NCBI RefSeq assembly: GCF_033193315.1
Contig: NZ_CP136187.1
Span: 3,603,501 to 3,667,500 of the forward strand
Origin: Agathobaculum sp. NTUH-O15-33
GTDB lineage: Bacteria > Bacillota > Clostridia > Oscillospirales > Butyricicoccaceae
DNA: 64,000 bases
Direction of reading: 5' to 3'
This document shows, in pieces, positions 33,613 through 41,072 of this stretch. How positions within the stretch are numbered: the stretch's first letter is position 1; every line of letters starts with the position of its first letter. A model generated the notes under the pieces. The model ran no database searches. It saw only the letters and a list, made by a program, of their open reading frames with translations, and was not told where the DNA came from. Position numbers and translations under genes: made by a program.

Positions 33613-34350
33613 ATGAATAACTACTATATATGTTCAGATCTTAAGTGGTCCATTTTTTGCGAAGAAAACCCTATTTTTAGTACCCCCATTGCTAATTTAA
33701 TGGTTCCTTCGCTTGCATTTGTAAAACAGGTATTTGAACGTTCCTTTGGCGAACAGCGAGTTAACAGTCTTTATTATTTAAGCATACTCCCCACTACTGA
33801 TTGTCCACAATCGTTTAAAAAGAGAAATTTAATATTTCTTTCAGTTTCTCATAGTTTTCTGCAATTAATCTATCAGTTTTCCCACGAACTATGCCATTTA
33901 ATGATACCAGATTCCCCTACTCAAAATATTAAGTGGTTAGAAGAAACTTTTTGTGAGCTAGCCTCATTGTATTCTTTATTACAACTTAAAGAACTTCCCA
34001 GTTGTGATTGCCATGCAACACTTAACGCAATCCGTCCTGAAGTGGATGCTTATGTAACCGAGACATTGAAAAAAGCAATACCCCTTAACGGTCTTGCTGT
34101 ATCAGATTTCATCAAAGATCATATTAACGAGTTAGAGAATGATCCTTACATACGTTCTCATAACGCAACAGTTGCGCGTGAACTCTTTCCTATTTTCCGA
34201 TCGCATCCAAACGCTTGGAAAATCATTCCGCATCTTTGCGAAATACCAAAAAACTATTCTTTTGATGAGGGCATACATTACTTGTCTACGATAGTCGAGA
34301 ATGAGTGCCGCGATGGAATGGATTGTATAGCGTCTCTACTTCTCGGGTAG
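33613..34350 (+). CDS. HExxH protein (putative zinc metallopeptidase), phage cargo gene
   Basis: 245 residues from the ATG at 33613 (AAAGGAG upstream). It has a zincin motif (FSHELCHLMIP, residues about 98-108) followed 20 residues later by LEETFCELASLY, whose glutamate could be the third ligand, so it resembles ImmA/IrrE-like or other gluzincins; substrate unknown. Clearly AT-rich compared with the GC-rich terminase genes, on the opposite strand, with a -10 TATAAT (33574-33579), all pointing to late acquisition as cargo. No signal peptide, so it acts in the cytoplasm. ImmA-type enzymes cleave repressors; whether this one does is speculative. Confidence 0.65.
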   Translation: MNNYYICSDLKWSIFCEENPIFSTPIANLMVPSLAFVKQVFERSFGEQRVNSLYYLSILPTTDCPQSFKKRNLIFLSVSHSFLQLIYQFSHELCHLMIPDSPTQNIKWLEETFCELASLYSLLQLKELPSCDCHATLNAIRPEVDAYVTETLKKAIPLNGLAVSDFIKDHINELENDPYIRSHNATVARELFPIFRSHPNAWKIIPHLCEIPKNYSFDEGIHYLSTIVENECRDGMDCIASLLLG

Positions 34351-34593
34351 ATAGCGTACCGTCCTCCCGTTGCGTTGTATTTCAATATGCTCTTCGGCTC
34401 GTAGCACGTTGTCGTAATTGACCAAAAGTTGCTTTATCTGATTGACGCAGTACTTATCTATCGAAAGATACTCATTCCCGTCCTCGTCACCGTGCCCAGT
34501 TGCGGCATTTATTTGATGTATAACACATTCGATCATGCCCTTTTCTCCGGGATTTGTTGGGCACATCGGTCCTCTTGCACCTTTCCAGCTCAT
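34336..34593 (-). CDS. Small phage protein of unknown function
   Basis: 85 residues from the ATG at 34593, eight bases after GAGAGGAG. N-terminus MSWKGARGPMCPTNPGEKG suggests a small zinc- or nucleic-acid-binding protein, but only one CxxN-type cysteine is seen. It converges on the HExxH cargo gene, overlapping its end by 15 bases. The family is not recognised. Confidence 0.5.
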   Translation of the reverse strand: MSWKGARGPMCPTNPGEKGMIECVIHQINAATGHGDEDGNEYLSIDKYCVNQIKQLLVNYDNVLRAEEHIEIQRNGRTVRYLPEK

Positions 34594-34660
34594 CGCATAC
34601 ACTCCTCTCGCAAGTTAAATAATTATATGCACACTTAATGACATTTGATGATTTTAGATA

Positions 34661-34690
34661 AAAAAGCACCCTCGTCAGAAGGTGCCTTTT
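34661..34690 (-). terminator. Bidirectional terminator
   Basis: AAAAAGCACC ... GGTGCCTTTT: a 5-bp stem with A/T tracts on both sides, able to stop transcription in either direction. On the minus strand it follows the tRNA-Met gene by about 65 bases. Confidence 0.6.
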
Positions 34691-34755
34691 GCGCCGGCTA
34701 AAATTTGTATTGGGATTGAAGAAGTTTTCAACTCCTTCGTTTTGGTTTGCCGGCG

Positions 34756-34829
34756 TGGTGGATCATCACAGAATCGAACTGTGCCCCGTCGGTTATGAGC
34801 CGACCGCGCGACCGTCGCGCCAATGATCC
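34756..34829 (-). tRNA. tRNA-Met (CAU), prophage-encoded
   Basis: 74 bases including an encoded CCA. Acceptor GGATCAT / ATGATCC, D arm GCGC...GCGC, anticodon stem GTCGG / CCGAC with loop CTCATAA (anticodon CAU), variable loop GGGG, and T arm CACAG TTCGATT CTGTG. All stems pair. It could be elongator Met, initiator-like or an Ile-CAU tRNA; the stem does not settle this. Carried between the late regulator and the packaging genes. Confidence 0.85.
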
Positions 34830-34831
34830 AT

Positions 34832-34870
34832 ATGCCGGGGGTAATATCCCTGTGGGCATGCCCCCGGCAT
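34832..34870 (-). other. Strong hairpin just upstream of the tRNA-Met
   Basis: Perfect 10-bp stem ATGCCGGGGG / CCCCCGGCAT with a 19-base loop, two bases from the tRNA 5' end. It may be a processing signal or terminator of upstream transcription. The following stretch to 35068 contains further GC-rich hairpins (for example CCGCCC / GGGCGG) but no gene that I trust. Confidence 0.45.
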
Positions 34871-35068
34871 GCAGCGTTATCGCCCGCCATACGTCCGACT
34901 GGTCACGGATGGCCGAAGCCAGACTGTCTTACCGCCCGCGGGTCGTGCCCCGCTTCGCGGCGTGTCGCCGCCCCGAAGGGCGGCTATGAACAGGAGGCTC
35001 AACATGAATCTTTTCACTGATCCATGGTACCAGTATAAACCCTTGCATAGGCCACGAAGTGCCATCTT

Positions 35069-35473
35069 TCACGGAAGATTCAAAAACTTTTCAACCGTGC
35101 GGATAAATGCAGCATTCCACCGTTTTGCCGTTCGCTCTGAAATCGGCACGCACAGCGCCGCTCCATACAACGTGTGAGACCGATCCCAATACACCCGCCG
35201 GATCAGCTCCACGCGGTGCCTTCCCTGCTTCATTCTTTCCGTCTCCTCTATCGCAGCGGTCACTGCGTCATACCGCCGCTGCTCCTTGTCCGTCAGCCGG
35301 TCAACGACCGCACGCTCCACCGGCCGCCCGACGCCGCTGCCGTGCCCGCCAGACGGCCCGTAGGCCGCCGTAACACTCTGCCCGCCGACACTCTCGGCCT
35401 TGCGCTTCAGCGCCGGATACGACCGAATGATACGCTTTGTATATTCCCACCAGTCCTCACGGGGTCTGCTCAA
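35069..35473 (-). CDS. Phage late transcription regulator (RinA/ArpU/DUF722-like)
   Basis: 134 residues. The C-terminal half has a sigma-region-4-like HTH (VYWDRSHTLYGAALCVPIS then ERTAKRWNAAFIRTVEKFL), typical of phage activators that switch on packaging and structural genes. It is the last gene of the replication block and precedes the packaging operon, the usual place for this regulator. The N-terminal half is basic. Confidence 0.8.
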   Translation of the reverse strand: MSRPREDWWEYTKRIIRSYPALKRKAESVGGQSVTAAYGPSGGHGSGVGRPVERAVVDRLTDKEQRRYDAVTAAIEETERMKQGRHRVELIRRVYWDRSHTLYGAALCVPISERTAKRWNAAFIRTVEKFLNLP

Positions 35474-35485
35474 AATATCAACCTC

Positions 35486-36871
35486 CTATCCTGCTTTCAC
35501 GCGCTCGATACGCGCCTTCAATGCTTCCATCAACGAATCTTGTGTACCGGCTTTATCGTGAAGCGCGGCCACCACATCTTCGTCCATGCCTCCCTGCACC
35601 ACCAGATGGTGGCCTATCACAGGGTACTTCTGGCCCTGCCTGTGCAGGCGCTTGTTGGCCTGCTGGTAGATCTCAAGCGCCCAGTTTGGATACCCGAACC
35701 AGATCGCATGGTGCCCGCCTGCCTGCAGGTTAAGGCCATAGCCACAGCTGGCCGGATGCGCCAGCAGCAGATCGACCTCGCCGGCGTTCCATGCGTTTTC
35801 GTCCTCCGGTCCCTTGTAGACGCGCACCCGCAGTCCTGACTTGTCCAGCGCCGCCAGTAGCCGCTCTCGCTCGTGCTGGAACCAGTAGAACACCAAGGCG
35901 TGCTCGCCGTGCAGCTGTTCGACGACCTCCAGAAACGCCTCGATCTTGCAGCTGTGTACATCAGCCACGTGACCCTCGCCATCGTACACCGCGCCGCTGC
36001 ACAGCTGAAGCAGCTTCCCGTTCAGCACCGCGGCGGTACCGGCGGTCACGGTCTGCTCGTCCACCTTCAGCAACATGTCGCGTTCCATCGTGTCATAGGC
36101 CTTTTTGGCCTTGGCGTCCAATACGACCGGCACAATGTCCTCGATGTAGTCCGGCAGCTCCAGATAATCCTCTGCCTTCATGCTCACGCAAACATCCGCG
36201 ATCGCTGCCTGCACCCGGTCCATTGCCCCATCTTGCGGCGTGTATGTCCGGTACATCTGGCCCGGGTGGGCATAATCCTGCGTGAAGAACGCTTCGCGGT
36301 AGGCCGATACTGTTTTGCCCAGCCTTTCACCACCGTCCAGCAGGTATATCTGCGCCCACAGGTCTTCCAGCCCATTCGGCGCCGGTGTACCAGTCAGTTC
36401 CACCAACCGACGGATCTTCGGCCGCACCAGCTTCATCGCCTTAAACCGCTTGCTGCTATGGTTCTTGAAACTGCTGCTTTCATCCAGTACCACCATGTCG
36501 AACGGCCACAGGTTGCGGTAGTAGTCCACAAGCCAAGGCACGTTCTCGCGGTTGATTACCCAGATATCGCCGGGCGTATTTAGCGCCCGCACGCGCTTCT
36601 GCGCGCTGCCCAGCGCCGGGATGATCCGCAGATGCTGCAGATGTTCCCACTTGGCCGCTTCGTTCGACCACGTCGCTTCCGCGACCTTCTTCGGCGCTAT
36701 GATCAGGCACCGCGACACAGCCCAACGGTTGTATCGCAGATCGTTCACCGCTGTCAATACCTCGACGGTTTTACCTCAACCGAGGCCCATATCCTGAAAC
36801 AGCCCCAGATACGGATCTGTGATAATACGCTCGATCGCGTACCGCTGGTAGCCATGCGGTATGAACTTCAC
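35486..36871 (-). pseudogene. Phage SNF2/DEAD-type helicase interrupted by an in-frame TGA
   Basis: Full frame of 462 codons from the GTG at 36871 (overlapping the upstream stop) to 35486. Helicase motifs II and III are seen (MVVLDESSSFKN, VELTGTPAPNGLEDLWAQIY), as are V and VI (LLLAHPASCGYGLNLQ, QQANKRLHRQGQ). The Walker A region reads LGLFQDMGLG, then TGA (36778-36776), then GKTVEVLTAV; relatives have MGLGKT directly, so six extra bases including a stop are inserted. Without readthrough, only a C-terminal product lacking motif I could be made (from the TTG at 36757). It would be a replication helicase in the phage; probably inactive here. Confidence 0.8.
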
Positions 36872-37170
36872 TCGACATCACCTCCCCTCATCTGTTCCCG
36901 GCACAGCTCCAAAAAGCCCTTGACCCCTTCTTCGCCCCAAACCTCCCATACCTCGACGCCCAGCTGACGCAGTCCGTCGATCTGGTGCAGCTGCATCCTG
37001 CTCAGCCGACCGCCGTCGGCTTTCAGCTCGGCGAAAAGGATCCGGCCGCGGGGCAGGATCACCAACCGGTCAGGCACCCCAACGTTGCCCGGACTGACAA
37101 ACTTATAGGCGCGGCCGCCCAGCGCTTTCACCCCTCGTACAAGGCGGGCTTCGATTTCTGATTCTTTCAT
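36868..37170 (-). CDS. VRR-NUC domain nuclease
   Basis: 100 residues from the ATG at 37170. The VRR-NUC (PD-(D/E)XK) fold is evident in KESEIEARLVRGVKALGG, GNVGVPDRLVILPRGR and ILFAELKADGGRLSRMQ, where VPD, E and K are the catalytic set. Such small nucleases accompany phage SNF2 helicases in recombination or resolution of branched DNA. Its stop overlaps the helicase GTG. Confidence 0.88.
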   Translation of the reverse strand: MKESEIEARLVRGVKALGGRAYKFVSPGNVGVPDRLVILPRGRILFAELKADGGRLSRMQLHQIDGLRQLGVEVWEVWGEEGVKGFLELCREQMRGGDVE

Positions 37171-37288
37171 ATTTTCGCTGTCTCCCTCGCGCGCACGCGC
37201 ACTATACGCGCGTAACATGTGTGTGTTTAGGCGGGTTAGGTAGGTATATATCTCTCTAATTCTCTATTTATATAATCAATAGAAAACG

Positions 37289-37434
37289 AAAGTTCCAAAG
37301 TTCCACAACCCTGTTAAACCTAGATATTTAGCGGGTTTTAACCCCGGAACTTTGGCGGAACCTTTCGTTTTTAAATGTTCCGAAGTTCCGGAACTTTCAT
37401 TGCTGAAAAACCAAAGTTCCAACCTAAAGGTTCC
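37289..37434. repeat. Iteron-like cluster of AAGTTCC repeats (candidate phage origin)
   Basis: AAAGTTCC at 37289-37296 and 37297-37304 (tandem), inverted GGAACTTT at 37346-37353, GGAACCTTT at 37357-37365, the palindrome AAGTTCCGGAACTT at 37383-37396, AAAGTTCC at 37413-37420 and AAAGGTTCC at 37426-37434. They lie in an AT-rich gap (37171-37423, no gene otherwise) and run into the end of the VapE-type gene. The arrangement is that of an origin or of a multi-copy regulator site. Confidence 0.5.
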
Positions 37435-39817
37435 GGGCTTTCACCCAGCCCTTTTGCTTTCCGCAGTATCCGAAGCGTATGGAGCTTTTTGCTTTTTCCC
37501 ATTCTGGCAGTGCGGCTATAATAGCGTTTATCTCTTGCGTATCGCTGTAACGCATATCCTTCTTCTGGCCGTCCAGAAGCTCGCACCATATTTCCAGTGC
37601 GCATATCCGGTCGCGGGGTACCATTACCTGCTCACCGGCTGCGTTGCCGCCCCAGAACATCCGCCGCCGATCCATTGACCACGACTGCCAATCCTGCGGC
37701 ACCTGCCGCTCCAAAAACTCTGTGATCAGACCCTCGCGGGCGCTCACTTCCCGGTGATCCTCCTGCTGTGCTTTAGCTGCATCGGCCAGATCTCCTACCA
37801 GATATAATGGCTCACCCAGCCGCCAGCGCATAACGGCCTCCGCCCACAGTTGGTCGAGCTCTTGATCCAAATCGCGCCATACGTTCTTTTTCGCAACCTG
37901 TTTGCCCACGTCTATCGGCAGGAAACGACGGTTGCCGGTCTTATCCTGCAGATAATCTCCCGTATTGGTCGTGCCGAAAAACACACAGCATCGCGGCATA
38001 TCCTTCACGTGCCGCCCGTAGGCAGCGCGGAAGCGATCCACGCGCTGGCTCATGAATTGCTTGATGCGCGACACGTCCGTGCGCCTAAAGGCGTCCAGTT
38101 CGGCCACCTCGACGATCCAAACGCCTTGCAACAGCTCCGACGCTTCCTTGCCCTCGAATGTCCGAATGCTGTCGTTAAACCAGCCGCGCGACATCTTGTC
38201 AAGCAGCGTTGACTTGCCCAGACCTTGCGGTCCGGAAAGGATGGTCATACTGTCAAATTTGATCCCCGGATGCATGGCGCGGGCAACCGCCGCCGTAAAC
38301 GCTTTGCGGGTCACCGCGCGTGTGTACGGCGTATCCTCGGCGCCTAAGTAGTCAATAAAAAGCGTGTCCAGCCGCTCCACGCCGTCCCATGACAGCACAT
38401 TCAAATAGGATACGACGTCGTTGAACGCATGCCGTCGGCTATGTAGGGAAAGCGCGTCGTCTATCTTCTTCGTGCCGGTGATCTGATAATACTTTTCCAT
38501 GTACCAGTACAGTCCCGCGTTGTCGTTATCATCCCAAAGCCTGCGCCCGGTATCCTTCGACCACGGCAAGCTGTCCAGCACCTCGCCGCGCCCTGCAAAC
38601 GCATTCAGCGCAAATTTGCCTTTCAGTCGTGGGTCATGCTCCAAAATCAGCCACACGTTATCGATCGTAGAGAGAGGAACACCGGTCTTGGCGTGTACCT
38701 TGAGGGATTGCATCCAGCCGGTATCTTCAGGCTGCTCTTCCACTGTCGTAAATCCTTCGGTGGCCTGCTCCCAGCGCTCTCGCAGCAACAGCCCTGATAC
38801 TTGCGGATCCTGTGTCGCCAGCTCGCACATGGCCGTGTAGCTCGGCAGGCGGTTTACCGGCGTGCCGGGTGCAGCGGTATCGTCTTGATCGTCAAAGCGA
38901 TGCAGGCGCACCAGATCAAAGGCGTTGACCAGCCGGCCGCCGCAAGGATCCGTCGCATGGTGGGAATACAGGAACTTGCCGTCATCGTACAGCACCGCGC
39001 CGCCGGTTGTGGAGCCGCCGGTGAAGGTAAAGCGGCCGGGGATATCTGCCGACTCGTAGACGCCCGGCAGGAACGCCGCCATAGCCCCCTCTATGTCGTA
39101 GACTCGGCAGAACGCGCCGACGGCGCCGTGCTTTGCCAGCGGGTCTCCCTGCTTGGCCGCAAGCCGCGCGGGGCTCGGCGCGCCGGGCACGGTGGGCCAG
39201 CTGGTCGTATCGTGCCAGTCCGCATAGGTCGCCAGCAGACCATCCGCGGACAGCATGGGCTTGTCCGCGGCGTAATAGATGTATTCTCCATCCGCGCAGC
39301 AGCTGGGGAAGTACATCAGCCGCGACGCCTCAAAGGTTGTCGGGTCGCACAGCTCCATGCCGATCATCTCGGCCATGCGCCGCGCGCAGGGCTCATACTC
39401 ATCCGCCGTACAGGTGCGATCCAGCGGCAGCAGCACACGCAAACGCGGCGCCGAGGGCATGTGCTTGCGCGTGGAATAGATGCAGTAGCCGCAGCCCAGA
39501 GCTTCCACCCGCCGCGCCACATCATCCGTACCGCCCGCGGGGATGCTGTCCAGATCGAGCGTCAGCACATCACGGCCGGAGACGGCCCCAGCCTTGCGGC
39601 GGGGGCCATTCAGCGTGCCGGCAACAAAGCCGCCCACATCCTTCAGGTCGTCCTGCTGGCCCTTGGACAGCGCGAGATACGCCGCCATGGTTTCAGTGCT
39701 GCGCGCCGGCACGCGCAGGCGCTCATACAGCTCGGACAGCCGTAGCGTCTGCGGCTGCCAGTTCGTTGCCCGCCGGCTGCCCGCGGTCGAGATTGTAATT
39801 TTTCTATCGTTTATCAT
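37424..39817 (-). CDS. VapE-type primase/helicase (virulence-associated E family)
   Basis: 797 residues. The N-terminal half resembles primase-polymerase domains (VLTLDLDSIPAGGTDD, YSTRKHMPSAPRLRVLLPLD). The C-terminal half is the VapE P-loop helicase: Walker A ILSGPQGLGKSTLLDKM, Walker B WIVEVAELDAFRR, and sensor FFGTTNTGDYLQDKTGNRRF. It would initiate phage DNA replication and is adjacent to the AAGTTCC repeat cluster. Start at the ATG at 39817 (TGATG overlap with the upstream gene). Confidence 0.92.
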   Translation of the reverse strand: MINDRKITISTAGSRRATNWQPQTLRLSELYERLRVPARSTETMAAYLALSKGQQDDLKDVGGFVAGTLNGPRRKAGAVSGRDVLTLDLDSIPAGGTDDVARRVEALGCGYCIYSTRKHMPSAPRLRVLLPLDRTCTADEYEPCARRMAEMIGMELCDPTTFEASRLMYFPSCCADGEYIYYAADKPMLSADGLLATYADWHDTTSWPTVPGAPSPARLAAKQGDPLAKHGAVGAFCRVYDIEGAMAAFLPGVYESADIPGRFTFTGGSTTGGAVLYDDGKFLYSHHATDPCGGRLVNAFDLVRLHRFDDQDDTAAPGTPVNRLPSYTAMCELATQDPQVSGLLLRERWEQATEGFTTVEEQPEDTGWMQSLKVHAKTGVPLSTIDNVWLILEHDPRLKGKFALNAFAGRGEVLDSLPWSKDTGRRLWDDNDNAGLYWYMEKYYQITGTKKIDDALSLHSRRHAFNDVVSYLNVLSWDGVERLDTLFIDYLGAEDTPYTRAVTRKAFTAAVARAMHPGIKFDSMTILSGPQGLGKSTLLDKMSRGWFNDSIRTFEGKEASELLQGVWIVEVAELDAFRRTDVSRIKQFMSQRVDRFRAAYGRHVKDMPRCCVFFGTTNTGDYLQDKTGNRRFLPIDVGKQVAKKNVWRDLDQELDQLWAEAVMRWRLGEPLYLVGDLADAAKAQQEDHREVSAREGLITEFLERQVPQDWQSWSMDRRRMFWGGNAAGEQVMVPRDRICALEIWCELLDGQKKDMRYSDTQEINAIIAALPEWEKAKSSIRFGYCGKQKGWVKARNL

Positions 39818-40179
39818 CACGGGCTCCTTGCACAAATTCTCATGACCTGAGCACACTGATCCAAGTCAAACATCCCGATATGCGCCTTCTCCTCCGGTAT
39901 CCCCATCTGCTGTGCAAGCCAGTTGTAAGCCATACCGCGGCTCATGCGCCGCGACCGCCAGATCGGGTCGAAGGCCGCATGCGCCATGTGCCGCGCGGTG
40001 CGTAGCGCCTTGTTTGCCGGCGTACCCAGAGGGCGGGTACCCCCGGGGTGACAGCCGACATAGGCCCCGCATATTAAGCACAGGTACACCGGTCCATAGC
40101 TGCGGCCGTACAGCACCTTGCTGTCAGTCAAACAGGTCGCGCAACGGCAGTATGGGCAGATAACCTTTTCGCCCTTCAT
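39817..40179 (-). CDS. Zinc-finger protein of the DUF3268 type
   Basis: 120 residues with a Cys4 zinc site (CPYCRCATCLTDS ... LCLICGAYVGCH), then THxP-like residues and a helical C-terminus (AAFDPIWRSRRMSRGMAYNW). This is the DUF3268 pattern, a small zinc-containing protein found in replication modules of Firmicute phages. Function unproven. Confidence 0.75.
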   Translation of the reverse strand: MKGEKVICPYCRCATCLTDSKVLYGRSYGPVYLCLICGAYVGCHPGGTRPLGTPANKALRTARHMAHAAFDPIWRSRRMSRGMAYNWLAQQMGIPEEKAHIGMFDLDQCAQVMRICARSP

Positions 40180-40403
40180 ATTCCAATCAGCCTGACCAAC
40201 TCGTTTACGGGGCAGCTGTGACAGGCCGCGTCATGCTCTTTATCCGCCGGCGGATGATGCCGGCGGATATCCTCGCAGACAGCCGCCAGCAGCCACGGCG
40301 CCCTGTCCTCGATCGCGCCGAGCTTCTGCACCAGCTCGTCCTTTTTTGCGGACGACCAATAGCCAGTTTTAATGCCATTGCGGCGTTCAGATGTCAGTTT
40401 CAT
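40176..40403 (-). CDS. Small phage protein with CxxC motif
   Basis: 75 residues (MKLTSERRNGIKTGYWSSAK ... DAACHSCPVNELVRLIGI). A single CxxC and helical composition. Overlaps the starts and stops of both neighbours, so it belongs to the replication operon. Function unknown. Confidence 0.6.
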   Translation of the reverse strand: MKLTSERRNGIKTGYWSSAKKDELVQKLGAIEDRAPWLLAAVCEDIRRHHPPADKEHDAACHSCPVNELVRLIGI

Positions 40404-40656
40404 CGGTTTCGCCCTCCTCGGCCGTTTCTTTCTCGTATTCTTTCCATGGTATCACCTCAACGTCATCAGATTGGATACCAAACAGCTCAGCAGTAGCGGT
40501 ACGTTGCTTATCCAAAAAAGCATCGTCGGTTTCTTCAACAGCACGTACGTGGCCAAAGGTTTGTTTGGTATAGCCTACCGATTCTGCACCCCCGAACCAG
40601 TCGCTATTATGGATTCGGTAATGTATCGCTACCGATATATCAAATAGTGGATTCAT
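40387..40656 (-). CDS. Small acidic phage protein
   Basis: 89 residues, acidic at the C-terminus (EYEKETAEEGETDETDI), with VIPWKEYEKETA. No known family. Overlaps both neighbours by about 17 bases each. Confidence 0.5.
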   Translation of the reverse strand: MNPLFDISVAIHYRIHNSDWFGGAESVGYTKQTFGHVRAVEETDDAFLDKQRTATAELFGIQSDDVEVIPWKEYEKETAEEGETDETDI

Positions 40657-40855
40657 AACATCCTCCGTTTCTCTTTAATGGGCACCACCGCGGAGCTGTC
40701 TTGTTTGGGATTGTTTTCTCCCGGCTTCGCGAAATAATACGATCTGGTTCATATTTGGATTTGGCGGCCGGATTGCAGCAATAAAATATGTTGCGGCCGA
40801 CGTTGCAGTAACACGGTTGCATGTACCGGCACTTTTTACAGATCGTCTTTTCCAT
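40640..40855 (-). CDS. Cysteine-rich small phage protein
   Basis: 71 residues with six cysteines spaced like zinc ligands (CKKCRYMQPCYC ... FYCCNPA ... WCPLKRNGGCYE). Probably zinc-binding; role unknown. Part of the same overlapping set of early genes. Confidence 0.55.
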   Translation of the reverse strand: MEKTICKKCRYMQPCYCNVGRNIFYCCNPAAKSKYEPDRIISRSREKTIPNKTAPRWCPLKRNGGCYESTI

Positions 40856-40863
40856 GGTTCACC

Positions 40864-41067
40864 TCACAATCCCAAATTCAGCAGCCGCACCAGCGCGCAG
40901 TCGTCGCAGCGCCGCTGAAACTCTTCTTCGGTTAGCCCCTCGCGCGGGAAGCGGCAATACTCGTCGCAAAATTTCTCGGCCATTTTGCATGTTTCAGTCT
41001 CCCAACAGGCCGAATGAAACACGTTAGCACACCTCACCGGTTTGCCGCAGATTTTACAGTTTGCCAT
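40864..41067 (-). CDS. Small zinc-finger-like phage protein
   Basis: 67 residues from the ATG at 41067. Cysteine/histidine pattern NCKICGKPVRCANVFHSACW, then a further CDEYC ... CDDC. Likely binds zinc. Lies just downstream of the DNA polymerase gene. Function unknown. Confidence 0.6.
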   Translation of the reverse strand: MANCKICGKPVRCANVFHSACWETETCKMAEKFCDEYCRFPREGLTEEEFQRRCDDCALVRLLNLGL

Positions 41068-41072
41068 TTTAA

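Noticed and set aside
34675..34890. 71-codon minus-strand ORF across the tRNA-Met
   Set aside because: It is read through the tRNA and its hairpins; the tRNA fold explains the sequence.
35004..35177. 57-codon plus-strand ORF (MNLFTDPWYQYKPLHRPR...) with an AGGAGG site
   Set aside because: The ribosome site is good, but about 60% of the ORF lies antisense to the well-supported late regulator at 35069, no promoter is visible and no family is recognised.
36776..36778. Genome-wide reassignment of TGA to explain the stops in the helicase and the SLH remnant
   Set aside because: Many genes in the window, host and phage, end with TGA in tight ATGA/TGATG overlaps, so TGA works as a stop here.
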